Position numbers and translations under genes: made by a program | Shown: positions 46,449-56,355 of the stretch, one piece after another | Numbering within the stretch: the first letter of the stretch is position 1 | Layout: the number at the start of each line of letters is the position of its first letter | The notes under the pieces: generated by a model | Database searches by the model: none | What the model was told of the DNA's origin: nothing | Seen by the model: only the letters and a program-made list of their open reading frames with translations | Origin: Typha latifolia | Lineage: Eukaryota > Streptophyta > Magnoliopsida > Poales > Typhaceae | NCBI GenBank assembly: GCA_019914945.1 | Contig: CM034110.1 | Span: forward strand, 3,911,001 to 3,975,000 | DNA: 64,000 bases | Direction: 5' to 3'

Positions 46449-48713
46449 CTATAATTCTCGACAATAAGTAAACAAATCTCAATGCCATAGTATTGTCATA
46501 ACTCTCTCTCAAATATGACACATGATGCATGCTGTCTATGACCATGCTATGATATAAAATACAACATTATATGATATAAATTGCCCATTTGATAATTATG
46601 TATTCAAATGAGAATAAAATCATATGCAGTTCTCAACATCATGATCATCACCGACATCTCGGTATCATATCATCATACTAGACCATTGTGCACAATCAAC
46701 ACCCTCGGTCTCAAAATCATGTCCGAAGGCTCAGAGCATACTCCGGGACTCGCAAAAGTATCTCAAATATAATCATACCCCACCACTCGCTAGGGTATCA
46801 ACATCCATCCAGACCAGGCACCCATATAGTTAATAAAAACCTCGTGAGGATAACTCGCCACATATGCCCTAGTGAATGGTATGTGTCCGATTGTCCGTGC
46901 GCACAAACTCAACTGACCTCGAACATGGGCCACGAGATATCGCATATTAGTGACCATAATCATCACTCCAAGACCCCTAACCCTAGCGCCTACTTGGGTA
47001 TCCTCACGCTTTCTATCAACTATCATATCAATCACATTTCATGCTTTTCTTCTAAATGTCAGATCACATACATATATTCAGTGCGATAACAAGTCAATGC
47101 ATAATAGAAATTTATGTGGAACAAGAATTAAAAGAAAAATATGTAGACTTCAACCATGTATCTAACACATGCATACTCCTTCTAGTCTATCACATGCACA
47201 CTCATACTAGAAGATCATCTTCATATAAAATCATAACAGTATAATCAACTCTAATCATCTCTATTTATCATCATCATACTCATATCCAAGATCAGCCTAA
47301 TTCTATACATGATAAAAATATGCTTGATTGTAATCATCTCTAGATAAAGTCATATAATCATGCTCGAGGCCAAAACATGCATGTACATAATATATAATAT
47401 AACCTAATTTGAGAAAGGCATTTAAGGGATAAGACTACTCACACTGATCAAAAGACGCAAACCACGTATCTGTTATATCTGCCAATCAACCGAGTAACAC
47501 TCATTGCTAGTAAGGTCCACGGGGTCTCAAATAAAAGGGTTCGGGATCTGAAAATATTTAAGTAGCATGAAGTTAGCCATTCATCTAATTAAAATCCGTT
47601 CATGCAATATATGATGATTTATTAGGTTTTAGAATTTCTACTTATCGTTATTATTAGCTAGATTTTTAATTATAAATAAAAAATATAAATATAGATAAAA
47701 ACCTAATTATAATTAAATTATATCTTGATTAATTAGGGACTATGTGGTCATTACTTTATTAAATAATAAATAAATACATAAGCTGATTATTTTATTTGTT
47801 ACAAAATAATAATGTATAATAACTTATTAGAATTATTTAAAATGTATCTCATAAAAATATTAGTATATAAATTTGATAATTATAATTTCCAAATATATAT
47901 ATTAATCTAATAGAGATATAAATAAATAAATATGAGTATTACCTATATTTATACCTAATTAATCATTGATTATACAAATTATAATTAATACTAATCATAT
48001 TGAAGAATATATATTATTATTAAAATAATTAATGTGTAAGTAATCTATTTGCATTAATTAAGAAGGAAAAATCTAAATAAATAACATCAATAAAATAAAT
48101 AAAGAATTAATTAATTAATTAATTAAAACACTACTATTAGTGCCCAACACTGTGTAGGAAAGAAGGAGAAGAAGCCAAGGAAGAAGAAGAAAAAGAGAGA
48201 AAGAAGAAGAAAAAGAAGAAGAAATGAGGTGCGAACCCGGGCCGGCGGGGAGGGCATCCGCAGTTGGTGGCTAGCCAACTGCTGGCCTCTCGCCGACGGC
48301 TCCGCTTCGACGCGCCCGAGCCCAAAGCAAGAAAGATAGAGGGAGAGAGAGAGGGAGAGAAAAGGAAAGAGGGGAAGTGAGAAACCTCACCGGTGGCAGC
48401 GGCGATTCCACAAGAGGTAGCATAGGTCAGTAGGCCGGCAGGTCGGCGATGGTAGTAGTTAGAGAGAGAGAGAGGAAGAGAGTTTGAGAGAGAGAGAGAA
48501 GAGAGTGAGAGAAGAGAGTGAGAGAGAGAGAGAAATACAAAGAGGGAGAGAGAGGCGGTGGTGGCAGCAGGGTGGGGTCGGCTGCGGCCACCTCCTGATC
48601 GGGCAAGTGACGCATGGCGGCCCATGTAGCATCAAGTTGCATTCATTGGCACGAGGCCAGCCGCGTCGTGCCCAAAATTTAGTTAATTTTTTTTTTAAGG
48701 TTGGGTTGTTACA
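46449..48713 (-). mobile_element. X LTR, inverted, lacking its 3' end
   Basis: It starts within the X sequence (ATTCTCGACAATAAGTAAAC) and runs to GGTTGGGTTGTTACA at 48713, the LTR start in inverse. Frames over 48137-48723 are GA/CT repeat artefacts. Confidence 0.8.
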
Positions 48714-48837
48714 CCAAGGGTAATGATGGTGATTTGCCCTAGGGTAGGGTGGCTTGTGACGAGTGATGGTAGCTAGGGTTTGAAGGTGGAAGTAGGGTTT
48801 TCTAATTTGATCTACTTCGAAGAAAATGGATGGCTAA
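48714..48837 (-). mobile_element. LTR Z fragment
   Basis: CTAGGGTAGGGTGGCT and AGGGTTT(T)CTAA match the Z LTR near 22535-22610. Confidence 0.5.
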
Positions 48838-49406
48838 TGATAAACACCTAGACACACGTATATATCTAAACCTTAGGCAATGATGTCACTCTTTTGCTTA
48901 AGTAAAAATCAGATGAAATATTAAAAATCAAAAGCAAAGATGGATGCCAAGATTTTAACATAGAAAAACCTAAACAGAAAAAAACCACGGATCCAAACTC
49001 AGATCAAAACCAATCACTAAAATAATGGTAGTTATAAGACTAACTCACAAAATAACCCGTTGATCCCCACGACTTTGTTCCTCTCAATCTTGCTCGCTAA
49101 AATCTACAATTCACTGCATCTCATGATTGATATCCAACCTCAATAGCCCACGAGATTGATCTTTTATCTAGATAGGCCTTAAGACGAAAGTTTAATCCTT
49201 GTAGAAGAGTCGGACCTTGTTGGTTGAAGAAACGATATAGCCTCAAGAATTTGCCTTCAATTGCCTTCACCAACCACCCTAGAGTTAGGGCATCACAATG
49301 CTTTTATATGTATCTAAGAAAAAGCCAAATCCAAGTCATATCCATAACCACAAAAGTCCAAAAATTGCATGTTACGCAGGTGCATTCGAACGGGGCCTAG
49401 GTGCGT
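48838..49406 (-). mobile_element. Copia LTR A (partial), joined to a primer site
   Basis: It begins TGATAAACACCTAGACACACG, the inverse of the copia LTR end, and stops in the palindrome zone at GGTGCGTT. 24 bp of internal sequence (49407-49430) then includes CTCTGATACCAAT, the inverse primer site. It is probably the 3' LTR of an element whose interior was deleted. Confidence 0.75.
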
Positions 49407-49430
49407 TAGAGAACCTGCTCTGATACCAAT

Positions 49431-50175
49431 TGAAAAACACCTAGACACATGTATGTATCTAAACCCTAGGCAATGATATCACTCCTTTGCTTACGTATAA
49501 AGCGGAAGAAATATGAAAAAACAAAAGCAACGATCGACGCCAAGATTTTAACATGGAAAAATCCAAACAGAAAAAAACCACAGATCCAAACTCAAATCAA
49601 AACTAATCACTAGAATAATAGCAATTCCAAGACTGACTTATAAAACAACCCGTCAATCCCCACGACTTTGTTCCTCTCAGTCTTGCTCTCTAGAACCCAC
49701 AATTCACCGCTTCTCATGATTGATATCCAACCTAAGTAGCCCTCGAGATTGATCTTTCATCTAGATAGCCCTTAAGACGAAAGTTTAAGGCTTGTAGAAG
49801 AGTCAGACCTTGTTGGTTGAAGAAATAATATAGCCTCAAGAATTCTCTTTCAATTGCCTTCACCAACCACCCTAGAGTTAGGGCATCACAATGCTTTTAT
49901 ATGTACCAAGGATAGAGCCAAATCCAAGTCATATTCGTAACCACAAAAGTCCAAATATTGCATGTTACTCAGGTGCGTTCGAACAGCTTGACTTGTTCTC
50001 AGATGTGTTCAAACGAGCCTAAGTGCATTCGAATGCGGTGGCTTAAATTTCGCAGGTTGCGTTCGAATGCTCAAAAACACTCCTCTATATGTATGAACGC
50101 ATTTTGAACGTAGCAGGGTACGTTCGAATAGCCCTTGACTACGTTTGAACGTGCACAAAAACAACACTCTCTAAT
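49431..50175 (-). mobile_element. Copia LTR B (partial)
   Basis: It starts TGAAAAACACCTAGACAC directly at the primer site, so it is the 5' LTR partner of LTR A. It runs into the decayed palindrome zone (49975-50150) and is cut where LTR C begins. Confidence 0.75.
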
Positions 50176-51194
50176 TAAAAAACACCTAGACACACGTATG
50201 TATCTAAACCCTAAGCAATGATATCATTCCTCTGGTTAAATAAAAAGTGGAAAAAATATTAAAAAACAAAAGTAACGATGGACGCCAAGATTTTAACATG
50301 GAAAACCTTAAATGGAAAAAACCCACGGATCCAAACTCGGATCAAAACCAATCACTAAAATAATGGCAGTTACAGGACTGACTCACAAAATAACCTGTCG
50401 ATCCCCACGACTTTGTTCCTCTCAGTCTTGCTCGCTAGAACCCATGATTCATCGCTTCTCGTGATTGATATCCAACCTCAGTAGCCCTCGGGATTGATCT
50501 TTCTTCTAGATAGCTCTTAAGACGAAAGTTTAACCCTTGTAAAAGAGTCGGAACTTGTTGGTTGAAGAAACAATGTAGCCTCAAGAATTCTCCTTCAATT
50601 GCCTTCACCAACCACCCTAGAGTTTGGGCATTACAATGCTTTTATATGTACCCAAGATAGAGTCAAATCCAAGTCATATCCGTAGCCACAAAAGTCCAAA
50701 AATTGCATGTTACGCAGGTGCGTTCGAACGCGGCTCGGGTGCGTTCAAACGGCATGACTTGTTCTTAGGTGCATTCGAATGGGCCCAAGTGCGTTCGAAC
50801 GCGGTGGCTTGAATTTCACAGGTTGCGTTTGAATGCTTGAAGACACTCCTTTGTATGTGTGAACACGCTGTCAACATAGCAGGGGTGCGTTCGAACGGCC
50901 CTTCAATGCGTTCGAATGCGCGCAGAAACAACACTCTCTGACTGTGTGAACGCTTGTGCTCGCATCCAAACATGCGCAAAAACAACACTCTCTATCTGTG
51001 CGAAAGCCTGTGCTTGCATTCGAACGCGCGCAAACATAACACTCTATCTGTGCGAACGCGGTGTGAATGTGAAAACTTTTCTCTTTTAATCTCGCAATTC
51101 TTCAATCCAAATACTTTTTAGACTTGTATAAATGCTCATGTATAAAAGCACTTAGAATATTTTTTACACAATTGCCAACACTAAAAACCTAACT
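50176..51194 (-). mobile_element. Copia LTR C, nearly full length
   Basis: It begins TAAAAAACACCTAGACACACG and ends AAAAACCTAAC at 51193, where the intact family has CCTAACA. The palindrome zone lies at 50715-51060 (GCGTTCGAACGCGG, GCGTTCAAACGG, GCGTTCGAATGCGC). The chain A-B-C contains no coding sequence. Confidence 0.75.
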
Positions 51195-51344
51195 GCTAAG
51201 ATTAAAATATAAACAATAATAAAAGAAATGGCTAACTTAATATATCTCTTGACATTCAATAATACCAAATGAACAATGATCACTCCTATTACAGGAGTAG
51301 AGTCGTAGCGGATCAGATCTACATGCAAATTATCCAATTTATTT
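51195..51344. other. Short unassigned stretch
   Basis: AT-rich sequence between copia LTR C and LTR Z. A 69-residue minus frame (51164-51373) spans the boundary and has no family resemblance. Confidence 0.5.
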
Positions 51345-51446
51345 GATGCGAATTGTGCCAAATTAGTTCGCATGATGAGGATATTGGGTTCGATAGATTG
51401 AGTCTAGTTATCTTATTTATTCTACTTATGTAGTTTAGTTAGAATC
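51345..51446 (+). mobile_element. LTR Z, left part before the copia insertion
   Basis: TGATGCGAATTGTG, then GATATTGGGTTCGATAGATTGAG match the Z LTR near 16845. It continues at 57722 after the copia element. Confidence 0.6.
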
Positions 51447-51585
51447 TGTTAGGTTTTTATTTGTTGGCAATTGTGTACAAAATATTCTAAGTATATTTTT
51501 TCATGTATATGAGCTTTACACAAGTCTAGAATATCTCTGGTTTGAAGAATTGCAAGTTATTGGAGAAAAGCCGTCGAGTTCACAC

Positions 51586-52092
51586 CGCGTTCACAAACGC
51601 GTTCGAACGCGGATATTGCGTTCACACAGACAGAGAGCCGCGTTCACAAACGCGTTCGAACGCGGTGCGTTCACAAATGGGTTCGAACGCGAAATCTGCG
51701 TTCACACAGACAAAGAGCCGCGTTCACAAACGCGTTCGAACGCGGTGCGTTAACAAACGCATTCGAACGCGGTGTGTTCACAAACGAGTTCGAACGCGAA
51801 ATCTACGTTCACAAAAACAGAGAGCCGCGTTCATAAACGCGTTCGAACGCGGTGCTTTCACAAACGAGTTCGAACGCAAAATCTGCGTTCACACAGACAA
51901 AGAGCCGCGTTCACAAACGCGTTCGAACGAGAAATCTGCGTTCACACAGACAGAGAGCCACGTTCACAAATGTGTTCGAATGTGGGTACTGCGTTCACAC
52001 AGACCGAGAGCTGCGTTCACAAACGCGTTCGAACGCAACCTGAAGAATTCAAGCTGTCGCGTTCGAACGCACTCGAGCCCGTTCGAACGCAC
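51586..52092. repeat. CGTTCGAACG palindrome array, 5' LTR
   Basis: It mixes 53-bp and 80-bp units, each with GCGTTCACAAACGCGTTCGA-type blocks. CpG is very frequent. Three reading frames stay open across it because the unit has no stop codons; these are not genes. Confidence 0.95.
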
Positions 52093-52119
52093 CAATAAAG
52101 TTTAAGAATATTGTACTTT

Positions 52120-52335
52120 CGTGAGTACGGATAAGACTCGGATTTGGCTCTATCTTGAAGATCGTGAGTACGGATAAGATTTGGATTTGGCTCTATCTTG
52201 AAGATCGTGAGTACGGATAAGATTTAGATTTGGCTCTATCTTGAAGATCGTAAGTATGGATAAGATTTGGATTTGGCTCTATCTTGTACTTTCGTGAGTA
52301 CTGATAAGATTATGATTTGGCTCTATCTTGGAGAT
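52120..52335. repeat. 43-bp tandem repeat, five copies, upstream of the TATA box
   Basis: Units start CGTGAGTACGGATAAGA at 52120, 52163, 52206, 52249 (CGTAAGTATGG) and 52293. The solo LTR at 8756-9822 has a single unit here. Confidence 0.95.
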
Positions 52336-52337
52336 GA

Positions 52338-52345
52338 TATATAAG
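52338..52345 (+). promoter_or_regulatory. TATA box of the copia LTR
   Basis: TATATAAG directly follows the 43-bp repeats; the 3' LTR has the same box at 57249-57256. Confidence 0.65.
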
Positions 52346-52812
52346 GATTATGAAACCCTATCTCTAGGGTGGTTGAAGAAGCATTATTGAAGGAGACTTC
52401 TTGAGTCTACATCGGTTCTTCAACTAATATGGTTCCGCTCATCTACAAAAGTTAATCTTTCGTCTTAAGGGCTATCTAGACGAAAGATCAATCTCGAGGG
52501 TTACTGAGATTGGACTTCAAAAACGAGAAGCGGTGAATCGTGGGTTCTAGCGAGCAAGACTGAGAGGAACAAAGTCGTTTGGATCGACGGGTTGTTTTGA
52601 GAGTCAGTCTTGTAACTGCTACTATTCTAGTGATTGGTTTTGATCCGAGTTTGGATCCGTGGTTTTTTTCCCGTTTGGGTTTTTCCACGTTAAAATCTTG
52701 GCGTTCATCTCTGCTTTCGTTCTTAATATTTCTACGGACTTTTACTTAAGCGAACGAGTGATATCATTGCCTAGTATTTAGATACATACTTGTGTCTAAG
52801 GGTTTTTTCAAT

Positions 52813-52824
52813 TGGTATCAGAGC
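52813..52824 (+). other. Primer binding site (tRNA-Met type)
   Basis: TGGTATCAGAGC begins 2 bp after the 5' LTR and is the usual plant tRNA-iMet complement. Confidence 0.9.
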
Positions 52825-52858
52825 AGGTTCTCTCACCTTTGAGAGAGATCAGATAGGC

Positions 52859-54604
52859 ATGGATTTTCATAGAGATGGACCATCATCTATTAGACCTCCT
52901 ATCCTAGATGGATCAAATTATGGATATTGGAAAGCTAGGATGAGAGCTTACTTGAAGTCTATAGATGAACGAGTATGGTTTGTCGTTGTGAACGGTTGGA
53001 GTCCACCAATGTACATGGTGGATGATAAACTTGCTGATAAACCAATAGAGTCATGGGATAGGTCAGACTATGAAAAAGTTGGATGGAATAGCAAGGCAAT
53101 AAATGCAATTTTTAGTTGTGTTTCCTCGGAAGAATTTAGAAGAATTTCTACTTGTGAGATAGCAAAAGAAGCCTGGACGATCTTAGAAACAACTCATGAA
53201 GGAACTATGGCTGTAAAACTTTCAAAACTTCAGAGGTTGACTACTAGTTTTGAAATTCTGCGTATGGAGGAGAATGAGACATTTGATGAGTTCTATGCAA
53301 AGCTGAGTGATATAGTCAACTCCAGTTTCAACCTAGGAGAGAAAATTCCTGAAAATAGAATTGTCCGTAAGATCCTTAGGTCTCTTCCAGAAAGGTTTCA
53401 GGCAAAAGTTACAGCCATTGAGGAAAGTAAGGATATCGATTCTATGAAAGTTGAACAATTGGTAGGAAATTTACAAACATTTGAGTCCAGTCTTTCAAAA
53501 CCAAGGAAGTCCAAAGGGATGGCCCTATCCACAGTTGAACAAAATTTAGAGGAGTCTGATGATGAAGGTGATTTAGATGTTGAGATGTTGACCAAGTTTG
53601 TCAAAAAGTTCAATAAATTCTTTCGGAAGCCAAACAAGTTGAATGCTGAAAAACTTGATAAAAGCAAAGCCTTTGTGAAAAAGAAGAATATTGTGAGTTC
53701 AAATACGGTGGTACCAACAACAATGTCAAACAGAAAAATAAGAATTCTCGAGAATAAAGTTCAATGTTTTGAATGTTCTGGTTTTGGACACATCGCACAA
53801 GAATGCCCTAATCGCCTTAAGAAGAAAGGTAAAGCTATGAAAGTTACTTGGGATGACTCAGATGAATCTGATGATGATTCTGGAAAAGACGAAGAAAACT
53901 TTGTAGCTTTTGCCTCCTCTCTACTTAATATTGATTCCGTTATTGATACTGATAGTACAGATGATCAGGATATGTTACCAGCTGAAAAAGATGAATCTGA
54001 AATTCAAAAGGCATATAATGACCTATACCTGGAGTCGTTTAAACTCAAGAAAAGTAATCTTAGACTACATCAACGACTCAAGGTAATTGAACCAGAAAGA
54101 ATTAAATTTGAGGAGAAGTATAAATTGGAGCTTGAACGTGTCAAAGACCTTTCTGAACAACTTGACAATGCGAAAAATAAAATGAAGGCTGATGAAATTG
54201 AACTAGAGCGATTGAATAAGGAAGTGACATGTCTAAAAGGTATACAAAAGGAGGAATACCTGAAGCCAACAACCGCATTTACAAAGCAATCCTGGATGAA
54301 CCCTTCTAAACAGAACTTGAATATACAAGCTGGTGAATCTTCGACGGTACCAAAGGCAAACTCTAGTCACACTCCTCGACAAAAGGTGAGTAGAAAAAGA
54401 TTTGTTCCGACATGCTATCATTGCGGCATTTTAGGGCATATTCGACCTCATTGCAAACTTTTGCAAAAACCTAAAAGTGCTTTTATTTATGGGATGAAAA
54501 CAAAGGCCATATGGGTCAAGAAAGGTGATTTGTTTACAAAACCTTTGGATTTACAGAGATTTGAGTATCTTCGTACTTCTTTAGGAATTTGTGCTTTGGA
54601 TTGA
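52859..54604 (+). CDS. Copia gag polyprotein fused to the last residues of RNase H
   Basis: ATG at 52859 (MDFHRDGPS) gives 581 residues; the frame is open further upstream, but that part lies in the LTR and primer site. In order: a gag N-terminal block (PPILDGSNYGYWKARMRAYL), the UBN2-type gag domain (about residues 60-200: AKEAWTILETTHEG, KLQRLTTSFE, ILRSLPERF), a zinc knuckle CFECSGFGHIAQEC, an acidic segment, a coiled coil (about residues 375-460), and a second knuckle CYHCGILGHIRPHC. The final 30 or so residues (VKKGDLFTKPLDLQRFEYLR) are the C-terminus of copia RNase H, so protease, integrase and RT are deleted in frame. Gag packages element RNA in cytoplasmic particles. The frame has no stop, which suggests it is still under selection or very young. 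Confidence 0.92.
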   Translation: MDFHRDGPSSIRPPILDGSNYGYWKARMRAYLKSIDERVWFVVVNGWSPPMYMVDDKLADKPIESWDRSDYEKVGWNSKAINAIFSCVSSEEFRRISTCEIAKEAWTILETTHEGTMAVKLSKLQRLTTSFEILRMEENETFDEFYAKLSDIVNSSFNLGEKIPENRIVRKILRSLPERFQAKVTAIEESKDIDSMKVEQLVGNLQTFESSLSKPRKSKGMALSTVEQNLEESDDEGDLDVEMLTKFVKKFNKFFRKPNKLNAEKLDKSKAFVKKKNIVSSNTVVPTTMSNRKIRILENKVQCFECSGFGHIAQECPNRLKKKGKAMKVTWDDSDESDDDSGKDEENFVAFASSLLNIDSVIDTDSTDDQDMLPAEKDESEIQKAYNDLYLESFKLKKSNLRLHQRLKVIEPERIKFEEKYKLELERVKDLSEQLDNAKNKMKADEIELERLNKEVTCLKGIQKEEYLKPTTAFTKQSWMNPSKQNLNIQAGESSTVPKANSSHTPRQKVSRKRFVPTCYHCGILGHIRPHCKLLQKPKSAFIYGMKTKAIWVKKGDLFTKPLDLQRFEYLRTSLGICALD

Positions 54605-56355
54605 TTTTCTTTTTGTTTTGGTTTGCATGTTTCATTTTTATGAGTTTTTTCGTTTCTTTTTAGGTTTTATTTTACTCTGAAATTTTCTTTGCTTTTAGTT
54701 TCAGATTTGTCGAGAGTTTTTGCTAAAAAAAAAAAAAAAATGATGCACTCCTAGATTCAATAATATACTCTTGACATAAAAATATGATTTTTCTCTTGAT
54801 TATGAGTTATTATAGTCAATTTTGTCATCTTGTAGTATATTGTTTCAATTTTGATTTTGTCACTCCCTCGACTTCTATAATAATAAAAAGTTTAATGCAC
54901 TCATAACGTATGTGTATTATTGTGTGAGCATAATATCATGAATATTTTTTTTAAATAGCTCACTATTAACTTTGATTTGCACAGTTTGACCTCATGCTTA
55001 GTCATAAAAAATATGTTCATAAAAGATCAATGAAAAGGGCTACAATGAGTTAGTGTGAAAGCCGTCTTGTTTCGAGTCCAGTTTGACTCAGTACATTATA
55101 TGCAAATTCAAAAAAAAAATATGTGAATTTCTTCTTGCACTTTGTTTGATTTGTATTACAAGAAAAGGGCTACCTACTCATGTGTGAAAGTCATCATTGC
55201 ACCTATATTGGTTTATGTATAAAAAATTATACAGGAAAATTCCTGTTATGTTATGGAGAATGTCGAAAAGTGCAAAATTTCAATACTAAGTCGGTTTGAC
55301 TACTGTGTTGCATCATTGTTTATATAGAAAAGTTTGTTTAAAAAGATTGGTTCATGTTATCTATGCTCATCTTGCATATGCATATCGTTATGATCAATCA
55401 AGATTAATTTAATTTTGAGTGATGCATTAGAATTGATTATAATATGCTCTTGATGATTTGATTGATCTGTGTATGACTTTTTTATTTGATTGTCATATTC
55501 TATGTCTTGAATCTATTTTGAATTTTCTAGAAGTGCATCTCCAAAACGATTTTTGATTTGTTTTAGTTTAAATTTTAAAAAAAAATCCAAATCCTCAAGA
55601 TCTTCATCTTTTTCATCAAAATTTTCACTTCAAACCCTTTTAAAGTCTTTTGGCCGAAACTTCAAGATTTTCTTCACTTTTTGCGAGGTATGATCATTCA
55701 TCAATTTTCTTATTTTTTTTAATTAAGTCTCTTGATCTTGATTGATTTCGTGCGGTTTCGAGTTTTAATTATGTTAAAGTTAATATCTTGATGTTTCTTT
55801 TGCGATTGAATGTGATATCTTAGCGTTTTCAAGTGAAAGATGGGTTTCAATTAGGGTCTTCATGGTTTCTTCATCGTTAGTTCCCTCCGAGTTCCTAGTC
55901 TTTGGCATTTGTGTCAAAAAGGGAGAGACTGTCTAGTGTGTCGTGTGTGGTGCGAGTTTAAAGTTTTAGAGTTTACGTGTGTAGGGGGAGCATGGTAATA
56001 GGGGGAGTTTATTAGAGTCTTTCTGTCTTTCTAAACTTTGTTTGGAGAAATTGTGAAATTGTAGGGGGAGCATGGCAATAGGGGAGTTTATTAGAGTTCT
56101 TTCTGTCTTTCTAAACTTTGCTTGGAGAAATTGTGAACTTTGTCTATTTAAGTACTTTTGATCTTATGCTCCATTGATAACTTGTGGTTGGATTGTTTAT
56201 TCATTTCAAGTTATTTTCACTTGATCTTGGATTGGTATATGTTTATTTGCAGGGATTGATGTGCAAAATATTCTAGTCTTGTTGATTGCTCATTTGAAGT
56301 CTGTGTAATATCTTGTAACCTAGGTGTTTTATCACAAATTGCCAAAGGGGGAGAT
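54605..56355 (+). other. Non-coding 3' region of the copia element with repeated polypurine tracts
   Basis: No open frame of note. It is T-rich, with an A-run at 54726-54740. An 80-bp direct duplication (55981-56060 and 56061-56140) carries GTAGGGGGAGCATGG and a second (G)GGGGAG. The LTR-adjacent tract is AAAGGGGGAGAT (56344-56355). Inverted relatives of 55000-55200 occur near 63790-63930. Confidence 0.8.
55981..56140 (+). repeat. 80-bp duplication containing polypurine tracts
   Basis: Both copies start GTAGGGGGAGCATGG and contain TTATTAGAGT..CTTTCTGTC and TGGAGAAATTGTGAA; they differ at a few bases. Confidence 0.9.

Larger units (their letters stand above)
51447..52810 (+). repeat. 5' LTR of the copia element
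   Basis: 1364 bp. In order: palindrome array (51586-52092), five 43-bp repeats (52120-52335), TATATAAG at 52338, and a conserved R/U5 ending TTTTTTCA. Confidence 0.95.

Noticed and set aside
51586..52092. CRISPR array (regular palindromic repeats)
   Set aside because: Repeats are contiguous without unique spacers, lie within a plant LTR, and there are no cas genes.
51542..52105. Long overlapping frames (up to 187 residues) with HKRVRTR / FTNAFER repeats
   Set aside because: They come from the palindrome array, which lacks stop codons in three frames; the same peptides appear at 56452-57045. There is no start context, and they lie inside an LTR promoter region.
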